A DNA stretch of 64,000 nucleotides from Euphorbia lathyris (GCF_963576675.1 NC_088913.1:23701001-23765000), one strand, 5' to 3'. Positions 53,890-64,000 are shown, counted from the first letter of the stretch. Made by a program: numbers and translations. The notes: generated by a model from the sequence alone, not told the origin.

Positions 53890-54118
53890 AATAAAATAAT
53901 TCTAACTTTAGATCTGATTTCTCCTGTAATCATTTTACCCAGATTTCAACAATAATAATCACTACAATATACACACAGATAACCCGTACACCAAATCTTT
54001 TGTATGGATTAAAAAGAAATAAAAATTACATATTTTCATTCATTCTCTCCCTTGAATCTCTCCCTTGAAGAACCAAAGATGTAATAACAAAAAAGTAAGT
54101 TGCACATGGAACACAAGG
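53890..54118. other. Unassigned spacer
   Basis: AT-rich, no feature recognised; it precedes the 3' end of the nine-exon minus-strand gene. Confidence 0.4.
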
Positions 54119-54265
54119 TGTGTTGCACGCGCCTTTTAAGTTTGTTTCAACTGAAGTTTCTAAACTTGTTCCGACCTATATATTATACCCCAATAAATAC
54201 ACATATGTACACTTTCTAATCTTGTTGTGGCCTAGTCAGGATTGCCCAATTTGATTAAATCCATA

Positions 54266-57052
54266 CAAATCCCGCTTGAATCCATGGCGGACGACCAACA
54301 TGATATCCATTAGCAGGATGGAATTTCTGACCAGCCGGACATAATATACAACCATGGTTGAATCCTGCATCAAGTGCATAGTCAATATTATAACTTGAGC
54401 ATTTAGTCTAGGTGTGTATTCACATCAACAAAAACAGGGCATATAATTTTTTACTTAATGACACTATGGAATTTAAACTCATCTATTAGCTGTCAACTGA
54501 TGAATATGTAACCAAGATACTTAATTGCAAATTATATTTTGAAATCCAGCAGCAAAGGATAATATGTGCATTACCAGGATCATCACTAGGCTCGAATGTA
54601 CAACAGTAAGTTGCATTACATTTCGATGAACAATCGCTTTCCAATAATTCACCAAAGAAGTGTTTTGGAGAGACATCAGTGCAGTCAGCATTCTTCGGTT
54701 TAGCAATGAAGCTGACATGACACCATGCTTGATCACTCTTAGATTCAGGGTTCAATAGCCTCGAACGTTCTGAATACAAGACTTCTAAAATTTCGAACTC
54801 ATCATCCTACCAACAAGTGTAAAATTAGAAATGCTGCAGCACAAGTGGTTAAAATAAATAGGAAAGACGTAGCAAATGGGAAACCTGGCTTTTTTCATAA
54901 AATTCCATAGCTTTCTTTGCATATCTACGATCCTTAGCCTTCCGGACTTCCACGAATCTGATTTGCTCAAATCATGCTAAATATTAGTATTATAGTCATA
55001 GTAATAGCTGAGCATAAGCCAGCAATTATTAACAAATATATTTTTCAAGTCATAGTAATATTTATCAGTAAAGATTGAAACTTATGATTTATTTGATGCT
55101 ACAAGTCACAATTTCTCCTTTTATATACCACTCGTGAATGCAAAAGAAACAGATGAATCTTTTGCAGCAATCTTTCACAGAGTTATGTAATTTGGTTTGT
55201 TCTCGAACCATAGTATTTGACTCTCCAATTATAATAGATCAACTACTTCGTTCAATCACAGATGTTGAGAGAGACCAAAATTCAAAACCCTGACAATTAA
55301 TGAAGCAATTAATAATAAATTAGAAACTTTACATGGGGTCAACTGATTTGTTCATGGGTCTCCAAAAGAATGGGCAAGACTCGAAGCCTGCATCCATATC
55401 TTCATCAGAGGCATCAATTGCTCTTTGCACCCTTTAATTGCAGAACAAAGGAAATGAGAAGCACAGACTAATGATAAACATGTAATGTGAAAGCTTTTCA
55501 GAACACAGCAGTATGAAGAAAACATCAAACGTCTAATTGACATGAATTGATGAAACCTTGTGCAGTAATTTTTCACAATGTTATCAATCAACATTATTAA
55601 CTAACTAGGATTTCATCTGTAACCAGACCGTGGTATTTGATTCACCAAAAATTAGAAACTTTACCTAGCCATCCACTCCTTATTGACTTTGTTATGCACG
55701 GAGCCTCCTCTTTGCACCCTTTAATTGCAGAACAAACCAAATGAAAAGCACATACTAATGATAAACATGTAACACGAAAGCTTTTCAGAACACGTCAATA
55801 AGAAGAAAGCATCAAACCCTAAAACCAAGTCATACTAAAAGTCACAACAACAAGGTCTACTTGACATGAATTCATGAAACCTAGGGCAGTAATTTATCAT
55901 CTAAGAATAGGTGAAGCAATTAATTATCATCTAAGTATGATTTGGTTTGTTACCGGAACATGGTATTTGACTCGCAAAATATAACAGGTAAAGTACTTTG
56001 TTCAATCACAAAAGTTGAAATAGACCAAAATTCAGTACCCTGAGAATTGGTGAAGCAATTAATTACGAGTTAGAAACTTCACCTAGAGGCACGCTTCTTC
56101 TTGACTCTCTTACACTTGATTTGGTGATGCTGGAAGCCTCCACCCATCTCTCCTTGAGAGGCATCAATTCCCCTTTGCACCCTTTAATTGCAGAACAAAT
56201 GAAATGAAAAGCACAGACTAATGATAAACATGTAAGGTGAAAGCTTTTCAGAACACAGTGATAAGAAGCAAACATCAAACCCTACAACCAATTAATGCTA
56301 AAAGTCACAACAACAGGAATTAATTAATTGACATGAATTCATGAAACATTGTACAATAATGTTTTACAATGTTATCTATCAATATTATTAACTAATCAGG
56401 ATTTCATTGTCGCCAAAAATTCAAACCCTAAGAATAAGAATTAGTTATAAATTAGAAAGTTTACCAAGGGAGACGCTCCTTCTTGACTCTCTTATGATGC
56501 GGCTTGGAGCCTCCTTGAGAGGCATCAGTTCCTCTGTGCATCCTTTAATTGCAGAAGAAACCAAATGAAAAGGAGTGAGTAATGATAAACATGTAATGCG
56601 AAAACAACTTTTATCAGAATACTGCAATAAGGTCTACTTGACATGAATTCATGAAACCTTGTGCATTAATTTATCATCTAAGAATAGGTGAAGCAATTAC
56701 TGTAAAATTATAAATTAGAACATGGTATTGACTCTCAAAATATAACAGATCTACTACTTGGTTCAATCACAAAAGTTAAGTTGAAATAGAGCAAAATTCG
56801 AAACCCTAAGAATCGGTGAAGCAATTACTGTAATTATAAATTAGAAACTTCACCTAGAGCCATGTAGCTTCTTGTTGACTCTGTTACGACGGTCGGAGCT
56901 TCCACCAATCTCTCCTTGCACCCTTTAATCCCAGTGAAAAAACAAAAAGAACGCAAATGAATAACAAACAAAGATGTAAGATAATGAAAGCTTTTCAAAA
57001 CATACAGTCCGTACCATTTCGATTTCGATTTCGATTTCGGTTCTCCTTCCAT
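54266..57052 (-). CDS. Plant-specific protein of unknown function, nine exons
   Basis: Minus strand, start ATG 57052 (MEGEPKSKSKSKWYG). Exons are about 57052-57006; five short basic exons near 56922-56854, 56542-56465, 56178-56091, 55718-55669 and 55431-55335; then about 54957-54891 (VEVRKAKDRRYAKKAMEFYE), 54807-54573 (DDEFEILEVLYSERSRLLNP, WCHVSFIAKPKNADCTDVSP, KHFFGELLE, CCTFEPSDDPG) and 54371-54266 (GCILCPAGQKFHPANGYHVG). The W-C-H-V-F-A, FFGEL and CxxC...HPANGY pattern resembles plant DUF3615/cystatin-like proteins, but the assignment is by memory and tentative. No stops occur in the exons and borders are GT-AG, so it may be a working host gene. The short exons are tandem duplicates. The 3' end is copied at 39750-40010. 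Confidence 0.68.
55335..56922 (-). repeat. Five tandem copies of one short exon with flanking intron
   Basis: Each unit (about 290-420 bp) contains AATTAAAGGGTGCAAAG at its acceptor, a basic exon and the upstream intron phrase GAAAGCTTTTCAGAACACA with AATGATAAACATGTAA. The exons encode RVQR-, RMHRG-, RVQRGIDASQG- and RVQRAIDAS-like starts and KRVKK-like ends. Both borders fall in phase 2, so extra copies keep the reading frame. Confidence 0.75.
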
Positions 57053-58329
57053 CGATCCCTAATTTCAACGCCGACAACTCCTTGTATACACTACACTGGT
57101 AAGGGTTTTAACAAAGGTCGGTTATGTTCTTCACGACAAAATAACTTTATATAGTGTTAAATAAGTTTTATTCTATAGGAAATAAAAAACGAGAGATTAA
57201 TAGAGGTAAATAAAAATAATGAAATCTAAACTATTATTAATTTTAAATTAAATGAATATTAATGAAAATTAAACTTTTCTTTAAGAGGAAATTAATGGAA
57301 ATTAGTATGGTTTTATAAAGCATTTGAAAAATAATTCATTAAACTGTATTATCGGTCATAAATCTTGTCATCTACGTTTCAGACAGTCATTTTTATCATT
57401 TTATTAGTAACCGATTATAAACATATGATAAGGCATGAATTCTTTTAAAAAAATTAAAAAAATATATTGTTTTTTGTATGAGTTCGGATAAAAAAATTCA
57501 AATATTTTACAAATTTATAAATATTAATCTTCAATTCTATTATTAAAACACGGAAAATATAAAATATTCTTTTTAGAACCAACTGATATGCAATTGGTGC
57601 AGATTAAGGAACAAAATATATCGGTGTTTATAATAATGTTTGAAATTGCATCATTTTACACGTTATGAGTATAATTGCTCCTGCCTGTAAATATTTGAGG
57701 CATATTTACAACTTATCCCTGTGATAAATTAATCTTGTTTAACAGTTTTTTTAAAGTAAATGAAGGTTAATGAAAATTAATTTACTCTAAATTAGGAGTT
57801 AATGGAAGTAATGAAAAATTTATTAAAATTTATGTCTCTCTAGAATGATAAATTAATGGAAGTAATGAAAATTTTATTAAAATTTATGTCTCTCTAGAAT
57901 GATAAATTATTAGAAGTATCTGGTTCTTCATGTCAAATGGATGACCTTCTATACATATTTTTCCATATGTAATATAGATTCACACATATTATAAGTGGCA
58001 TCACAATACACATGTTTAAATATAAATTTTCATTCTCCTTCATATTTAAACTCACAATCGTTAAACGTTCAATTCTAATTTACATTCTATAAACTTCACA
58101 ATAATGTTAATTTTTAACTTTCATTTCAATCATTCCATTACTTCCTTCAATTAACACCTCTATTAACCTCTAAACCATAACCTCTAAATCAGGGACTAAT
58201 GGAAGTAATGAAAATTTCATTAATTTTTTTTTATCTTTGCAGAATAAGCTTTAACTTTCTTTCCCCTTCTCCGAAAACGAAGCTAAACTTTTAACTCTCA
58301 TTTGCATTTTATAAACTCTCAAATAATGT
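57053..58329. other. Upstream region of the nine-exon gene and AT-rich repeats
   Basis: The first 100 bp would be its promoter; no clear TATA box is fixed (TATATAGTG at about 57149 on the plus strand is a weak candidate). Further on, TTAATGGAAGTAATGAAAAT is repeated (about 57787, 57850), including a near-exact 62-bp tandem duplication at about 57792-57915. TTAACCTCTAAACC-type words (58166-58185) are inverted relative to 57195, suggesting an old fold-back element. Confidence 0.4.
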
Positions 58330-59749
58330 GAGTAAATTTCATCAATGGTGTACAACATTTACCTCGTTTCACACTTTGGTGTACAACCTTCATTTTGTCT
58401 TACTAATATGTACGACCTTATAGGTGACCTCCCACTATGGTATATGGCCGGTTAAAATGACCGATCAACGCGCCACATCATCATTTTTTCATCTCTCCTA
58501 TTTAAAAAAATGGGACCCACCCTAGTATAATTTCTAAAATACCCTTAGTTGACTTTAACTCCTTAAATTATTAAAATACTCTCTTTCCTATCTCTTCTCA
58601 CCCAGAATTTTATAGCTTCGCCTTTTCCTATTCTATGTGTGCTTTGAAAGAAAAATATTCATAAATCTTGCTCCATCTTCAACACATCATGTGAATCAAA
58701 AGCAGCTGAAATCATACCAACAAAGCTATCCTATCTGTATATCCTTTTATTTATTCGAACTCCCATCTCCTGCAGAATTTCCTATCGCTTCCTCTCATCC
58801 ACCATATACACCGCTTCTCCATGTGTCGATGAACAATGTCCATCGCTTCTCCATCCGCCAGTGAACGATATCCACTGCTTTTCCTGGCGAAATCAGTTCT
58901 GAAACTTCTCCATCTCGCGGAGGCACTGTATAACGGATTTTGTTGGAAGATTGCAATCTTAGCCAAAACGGTTAACTCTTACGATTTTTCTCGTTGAATC
59001 ATCAATGTCCAACCTCATAATCTAACTTTCTGTTGCTGGATTGTAAATCATTTTTTGTCTAAACTCTTTTTCATAGCCGAAAAATGAATGGGAATAGATC
59101 TGGACAAAATCCATCTGCCTCTCTTTCATGAAGCCGACCTGGGTAAATCAATGAAATTAGATGACACTTACCGGTGAAAAGAGCACTATTTTGGAGTTGT
59201 AGATCTTCTCGTAGAAGCTGGTCGAGATTGTGAACTATGGTCGTCGATGTCTCAATGTTCCCAACAGTCTGAGATGTTTTTTATTTGGAATTTTCACTGG
59301 GATTTTGACAACATGGATTCTGTTGAATTTTTTCTATGCATGAATCCAATTAAATTTTTTGGATTCCATTTTATATGGGTTTTTATTTTGTGGATTTGAG
59401 TTTTTAAAATTCAATTTAATAGGGTTTGTTCATCAATTTAATATGGGTTATTTTATTTTAAATAAGGTGAAAATTATTTATGTAGAATTGTACCTTTAGT
59501 TAATTTAGGAGGGAAAAATAACAAGGTATTTTAGTCATTTCAATTCTAAGGGTCCCACATTTTTAAATAGGAGAGATGAAAAAATGATGATGTGGCATGT
59601 TGACTTGCGTTGACCGGTTATTTTAACCGGCCATACACCATAGTGGGAGGTCACCTATAAGGTCGTACATATTAGTGAGACAAAATGAAGGTTGTACACC
59701 AAAGTGTGAAACGGGGTAAAGGTTGTATACGATTGATGAAATTTACCCC
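58330..59749. mobile_element. Non-autonomous MULE with long terminal repeats
   Basis: The 9-bp target duplication AAATAATGT (58321-58329 and 59750-59758) flanks inverted repeats of about 220 bp that contain ACACTTTGGTGTACAACC, GGTGACCTCCCACTATGG and CCGGTTAAAATGACCG. The repeats are related to the terminus at 27040-27324 of the MuDR-like element, a possible mobilising partner. The 900-bp interior has short open frames but no recognised gene; whether it is captured DNA is unknown. Confidence 0.88.
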
Positions 59750-59758
59750 AAATAATGT

Positions 59759-60183
59759 CAATTTTTAACTTTCATTCTCATCACTTCCTTTTCCTTTCCA
59801 TTACCTCATTTAACTCTCATGTCGGTTAACCTCTAAACTCCCAACAAAATTCAATACAAGTGGAAATAACAAAAGGAAAAGCATCAATAAAAATTTGAGG
59901 ATAAATGAGGTCCTTTCTCACTTGCAAAGTCGTGCATATGGGCGTAACCAACTCATAGCCTATATACATTATACTTATTAATTAATATTAGAAACTTTAT
60001 TTAATTAATTTATTCATAGCTATAATCAAATTACAATTATCTTATAAATCAACTAATTAAATAACCTCCCTACACTTTATAAATGTCGGCCTAGCCCTAT
60101 CCTCACTTTGGAATTACCATTCCGTCCTCCGACCTTAATTCTATGTGAGGCTCATTAAGTTCTTACCGCCACTAGCTGTATAC
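59759..60183. other. Unassigned sequence
   Basis: AT-rich; the left 100 bp continue the sequence interrupted by the MULE. No gene. Confidence 0.4.
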
Positions 60184-61633
60184 TGTCACGACCCAACCCA
60201 AACCATGACCGGCGCATAAATTAAATTAATTTTAATCTATGCTAGCCTTAATTCTGATCTAATGGAAAATTCCAAAATTAACTAATAGAATGTCAAATTC
60301 GTTGAAATTATATCATAAAACTTAAAAGAACCTAACTATTCAAGTCAAATCTCAATAATCAAAAGTTTTCAAAGATAATATAAAGCTAAATTATTAAGCA
60401 GTCTCCTTCAACATCAATCCAAGGGTTACCTCACGAACAGAGACCTTAATCTGAAAAAGAAAGATTCAACGTGATATGAGATTTTTGTTTATACGAGCGA
60501 AAACCTTAATGAGCAGTAGCTATAGCACACAACAGAAAAGGAACAGGTTGGCAGGCTGATACTTTTAAATCATGACAAGTCTAGTTCAAAACATAGTATT
60601 TCAAAATCAGTTGAACTAAAGGATCAACATAAGATAATCAATTCAAAATACTGACAATCAATTGTCAAACATAATACTGAAACCTTTCAAAATATCAAAT
60701 ATTCGAATAATAAAAAAATAAGACAAAAGCTTTAAAACACATGGTATAGTGTAACAGAGTGGTTACTGCACACCACTAGGGCCAGATAAATGGTAAGCGC
60801 ACTATCAATGATAGATACAGATAACAGATAATTCCCTTCACCGATCTTATACATGATTCTAATGCTGACACAATTGACAACCTAACTCAAAGACAAATGC
60901 TAAGTCCTAATGTTATGAAGATCGATGAGAGGCCATATAATAGATACAGATATACTGAGCACTTGTACCAATTTGAAAACATATAGAATATATATATAAG
61001 TCAGAAAATCATAGCCGATTGAACGAGTTATCAGATTTCTAAAATAAAAGTAATAACTATGATAAGCGTATTAGAAACTACAAATCATATCAAATCATAT
61101 CAAATCAGAATCTTAAAAATTTCGTTGTAACTGATAGTAAAACAAATCAAATATAAAGGTTTGATCCCAGAGTATACGCTCTAATACTAACGATATTTAG
61201 TAAACCTAAGGTTCAGGATATACGCATTTATGAAAGGAATTATACGGTCAAATGCCAATTTTTGATAAACAATTTAAAATCTGATATTTCAATCAAATAG
61301 TGTCATGTACTATAATTACCACTCACCTGGAACTTAAACAGAAGCAAAAACCGAAAAGCTCGTCTCTCAATCAACCGAAGGAATATCACAATTTCCTATT
61401 GATTCAATAAAAAGGGAGAATGAGTAAACTAATCTTAATCATATCTAAACTAACATGGACAATTAACATTTTAGGGGGGACTATAATAGATCGTTTTACA
61501 AATTATTAGCATAAAAAAATAATTGTAAAGGAATATGTATTTTATAAATAGTTTATGAAAAAAATTAAACCCAAAAAAAGAGCAACCAGATTTGCGAACC
61601 CAGAAAACTAAAAACAATATAAAATCTACAAAA
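60184..61633 (+). repeat. Probable LTR-retrotransposon LTR remnant
   Basis: TGTCACGACCCAACCC at 60184 is a start typical of LTRs of some plant gypsy elements. The following 1.3 kb is non-coding with LTR-like texture. No matching end with a target duplication was found, so the extent is uncertain. Confidence 0.35.
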
Positions 61634-61974
61634 TGTTGGGAATTTTTCTGGGTTATGACAATTTAGCGAAAGCAATAATTCTCAAAGCACAAGTAATATA
61701 TTGCTAAAGAAAAAGATAGCTTAAAATTTGAATGCAATTTTATTGAATTTATGAGGTGGAGGTGTACAAGATGGTGTTCTCTAGAAACTTTCTAGAGTTA
61801 CAATGAGATAAAACAAAAATAGTACACTCCGGTGTTTCCCAAAAATACCCCAAAATAATTGTCTTATTATTTTTGTCTCTCCCCAAAACAATTAGACTAC
61901 CCTCAAACAATCACTCAAACTCTCTCAAATAAGACTCTCTTGGATTTCCCTTAAAAATCCAAATTATGAAACTC

Positions 61975-61986
61975 TCACTATATAGT
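61975..61986 (-). promoter_or_regulatory. Palindromic TATA box of the gag-only element LTR
   Basis: CACTATATAGTG is a perfect 12-bp palindrome containing TATATA. On the minus strand it lies just downstream of the hairpin array and upstream of the leader, as expected for the LTR promoter. The copy in the other LTR is at about 63713-63724. Confidence 0.6.
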
Positions 61987-61990
61987 GCAT

Positions 61991-62145
61991 CTCCTTGGCT
62001 AAAGCCAAGGAGGAAGGATGGCCAGCAATTATTGCTGGCCTAGCCCAACTAATTAGGCAGCAGCAAATTGCTGCTGCCCATTATGTTGACCACCGATTTC
62101 GGTGGTCAACTTCACTTACTTGGACCACCAATTTCGCTGGTCCAA
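61991..62145 (-). repeat. Five consecutive palindromes in the LTR (3' LTR copy)
   Basis: Arms: CTCCTTGGCT (61991) with AGCCAAGGAG; GGCCAGCAAT (62020) with ATTGCTGGCC; GGCAGCAGCAA (62056) with TTGCTGCTGCC; GTTGACCACCGA (62085) with TCGGTGGTCAAC; TTGGACCACC (62120) with GCTGGTCCAA. Loops are 1-6 bases. Only the last has a mismatch, which is absent from the other LTR. A small open frame across this stretch is not a gene. Confidence 0.92.
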
Positions 62146-62287
62146 CTTTCATATTTATTTATTTATTAATTTACAAATTACATGAAATCACTCCATAATT
62201 CATACAAATTACAAAAATAGTTCTTCATAATTAGAACTTCTCAACAATTCCTTAATTGTTTTAAATTAATAGTTAATTTTCTCAACA

Positions 62288-62299
62288 ATCTTCCCCTTA
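62288..62299 (-). other. Polypurine tract of the gag-only element
   Basis: Minus strand AAGGGGAAGATT directly before the 3' LTR start. Confidence 0.75.
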
Positions 62300-62357
62300 A
62301 CTATTAATTTAAAACTTTCATTTTTTTATTATATATGATGTACTTTCCCATCATCAC

Positions 62358-62461
62358 CGGAGCACTTCTCTCCGCAAACAACTTCTCGGTGCACTTCTCA
62401 CCGAATAAATTTGTTGATGCACTTCTCATCAACCTTCAATTATTGGAGCACTTGTCTCCAA
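62358..62461 (-). repeat. Four tandem hairpins with a common loop
   Basis: Plus-strand stems and loops: CGGAG/CTCCG (62358-62374), TCGGTG/CACCGA (62386-62404), GTTGATG/CATCAAC (62413-62433) and TTGGAG/CTCCAA (62443-62461). All enclose CACTTCT (CACTTGT in the last). Spacing is 28-29 bp. Stems differ in sequence but pair perfectly. The array lies between the end of gag and the polypurine tract. Confidence 0.9.
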
Positions 62462-62465
62462 ATTA

Positions 62466-63244
62466 AGCAAATTCTTCTTCGCCAACATGGTCTGTCACAT
62501 TGACACTTTCTTTTCTCTTGTTTTTGCAATTCCGTTGCACGTGCCCAAACTTCTTGCACTTGAAACATTGAGGCTTCCCCTTGTACCAGCAGTCATTCTC
62601 ATCATGACCATGCTTTTTGCAATGACCACATTGGGGAATTTCCCCTTTTCCTTTTGAATCTTGGGTGAGGAAAACTCCCTCAACTGCTTCCTCATTTTTT
62701 CATTTCTCATTGCTCTTCTTTGTTCTTGAGCTTGCAAAGAATTAATTAATTCGGATAAGGATAATTGACTTATATCTCTTGAATCTTCAAGAGATGAAAG
62801 TTTTGCCTCAAACCTTTCAGGCAAGCTCACGAATAATTGTTCAACAACTCTCATATCAGGCAGATCTTCTCCCATTAGCCGAATTTTGTTCACGACCGCC
62901 ATCAACCGGTCATAATACTCATATACCGACTCATTTTCTTTCATTCTCAAAGTCTCAAAATCTCTTTTGAAATTCAAGACTTCCATCCTCTTTGTTCGTT
63001 CATTGCCTTCATAGAGTTCTTTCAACTTTTCCCAAGCTTCATTTCCTGTTTCACAAGTCATAATTCTCGTGAAAATTGACTCTGAGACAGCAACATGAAT
63101 GATAGACAAAGCTCTTGGAGCTTTCGATAATTCCTCTTCATGAGTCCTTATTTGATTTAAAGTTGGATTGTCTCCAAGAGGTGTTACCTCCTTCTTAGAT
63201 TCAACCCACTGCCACAAGCCCAACCCTTTTAAATGAGTTTTCAT
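62466..63244 (-). pseudogene. Copia-type gag of the gag-only element
   Basis: Minus strand from 63244 (MKTHLKGLGLWQWVESKK). It contains the copia gag domain (AWEKLKELYEGNERTKRMEV, YYDRLMAVVNKIRLMGEDLP, VEQLFVSLPERFEAKLSSLE). A frameshift lies at about 62640. In the shifted frame two zinc knuckles are visible, CGHCKKHGHDENDC and CFKCKKFGHVQRNC, and reading continues to a stop near 62463. The start may lie further upstream, since the region before 63244 looks like gag N-terminal sequence with defects. Confidence 0.85.
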
Positions 63245-63357
63245 TTTGATAGCCCAAATCTGATAATTTTCGCCATTGAAACTTGGAGGAGGAAAAACCG
63301 AGGATGATTAGTGGGCTGCCATTCTCCAAAACTCACTGATCCCTTAAGATCGTGGAA

Positions 63358-63369
63358 GCTCTGATACCA
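63358..63369 (-). other. Primer binding site of the gag-only element
   Basis: Minus strand TGGTATCAGAGC, two bases from the 5' LTR end; complementary to initiator tRNA-Met, as in other copia elements. Confidence 0.9.
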
Positions 63370-63371
63370 AT

Positions 63372-64000
63372 TGTTGGGAATTTTTCTGGGTTGTGACAAT
63401 TTAGCGAAAGCAATAATTCTCAAAGCACAAGTAATATATTGCTAAAGAAAAAGATAGCTTAAAATTTGAATGCAATTTTATTGAATTTATGAGGTGGGGG
63501 TGTACAAAAGGGTGTTCTCTAGAAACTTTCTAGAGTTACAATGAGATAAAACAAAAATAGTACACTCCGGTGTTTTCCGAAAATACCCCGAAATAATTAT
63601 CTTATTATTTTTGTCTCTCCCCAAAACAATTAGACTACCCTCAAACAATCACTCAAACTCTCTCAAATAAGACTCTCTTGGATTTCCCTTAAAAATCCAA
63701 ATTATGAAACTCTCACTATATAGTGCATCTCCTTGGCTAAAGCCAAGGAGGAAGGATGTCCAGCAATTATTGCTGGCCTAGCCCAACTAATTAGGCAGCA
63801 GCAAATTGCTGCTGCCCATTATGTTGACCACCGATTTCGGTGGTCAACTTCACTTACTTGGACCACCAATTTCGGTGGTCCAACTTTCATATTTATTTAT
63901 TTTTTAATTTACAAATTACATGAAATCACTCCCTAATTCATACAAATTACAAAAATAGTTCTTCATAATTAGAACTTCTCAACAATTCCTTAATTGTTTT
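63372..64000 (-). mobile_element. 5' LTR of the gag-only element (cut by the window end)
   Basis: Aligns with 61634-62287 over its whole visible length; about 25 bp remain outside the window. Confidence 0.92.
63729..63883 (-). repeat. Five consecutive palindromes in the LTR (5' LTR copy)
   Basis: Second copy of the array at 61991-62145. The last palindrome is perfect here, while the second has one mismatch (GTCCAGCAAT instead of GGCCAGCAAT). Confidence 0.9.

Larger units (their letters stand above)
61634..62287 (-). mobile_element. 3' LTR of the gag-only element
   Basis: 654 bp; on the plus strand TGTTGGGAATTTTTC...TTTTCTCAACA. Palindrome array at 61991-62145 and TATA palindrome CACTATATAGTG at 61975-61986. 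The flank CAAAA (61629-61633) is the expected duplication; its partner is outside the window. Confidence 0.92.
61634..64000 (-). mobile_element. Gag-only Ty1/copia element (runs past the window end)
   Basis: Minus-strand order: 5' LTR (from beyond 64000 to 63372), primer binding site (63369-63358), gag (63244 to about 62466), hairpin array, polypurine tract (62299-62288) and 3' LTR (62287-61634). The LTRs are nearly identical by eye, so the insertion is fairly young. There is no room for pol, so it is a gag-only non-autonomous element that must borrow enzymes from relatives. Confidence 0.9.

Noticed and set aside
61995..62198. 67-codon open frame in the gag-only element LTR (also at 63733-63936)
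   Set aside because: It spans five palindromes and is present only because the two LTRs are near identical; no coding signature.
62358..62461. CRISPR-like array (short repeats at regular 28-29 bp spacing)
   Set aside because: The constant part is only the loop, the variable parts are self-complementary, and the context is a plant LTR retrotransposon; there is no reason to call CRISPR.

Overview
The window is nuclear DNA of a flowering plant, most likely a eudicot. Supporting this are Sirevirus (Ty1/copia) and Tat-lineage (Ty3/gypsy) retrotransposons, Mutator-like elements (MULEs), plant mobile domain (PMD) genes, spliceosomal introns, and fragments of a plant yellow-stripe-like transporter gene and an organellar phenylalanyl-tRNA synthetase gene. 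The species cannot be fixed from sequence alone. The region is dense nested transposon territory. Nearly every long reading frame belongs to a mobile element and nearly all are decayed. The best candidate for an ordinary host gene is a nine-exon minus-strand gene at about 54.3-57.1 kb.

Layout, left half. Positions 1-1364 are the 3' part of a Tat-type LTR, inserted in the gag of a Sirevirus whose 3' part (pol, envelope-like ORF, 3' LTR) runs 1365-9567. Then come unrecognised sequence split by solo LTR A (9931-11553, TSD ATAGC) and part of a MuDR-like transposase gene (minus strand). That gene is split by a full-length Sirevirus (12451-25628, TSD CTATC), which itself carries solo LTR B (21645-23279, TSD CTGTT). 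The MuDR-like gene resumes at 25634 and its terminal inverted repeat ends near 27324. From 27526 to 39504 lies a Tat-lineage element on the minus strand: 2.9-kb LTR, polypurine tract, a 19-unit minisatellite, an antisense intron-containing PMD gene with its own TATA box, then integrase, RNase H, RT and gag.

Layout, right half. CACTA-like ends and a duplicated gene end lie at 39.5-40.1 kb. A Harbinger-like MITE (41093-43367, TSD TAA) contains a Pack-MULE (41435-43008, perfect 9-bp TSD) that carries the first exon of a YSL metal transporter gene. Next are a PheRS pseudogene (43627-44250), a LINE RT scrap, and a large MULE (about 44420-52255). The MULE has a PMD gene facing a FAR1-like/MULE/SWIM/OTU transposase gene; the latter is split by solo LTR C (48986-50468, TSD CTCCG). 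After a fold-back repeat and the nine-exon gene comes a non-autonomous MULE (58330-59749, 9-bp TSD). The window ends with a gag-only copia element (61634 to beyond 64000, minus strand).

The most unusual structure is serial short hairpins. The gag-only copia element has five near-perfect palindromes in its LTR next to a TATA palindrome, and four tandem hairpins between gag and its 3' LTR that share one loop but have different, compensated stems. Similar palindrome arrays lie upstream of the TATA box in two unrelated LTR families here. All coordinates and comparisons were made by eye, so boundaries without a TSD are approximate.
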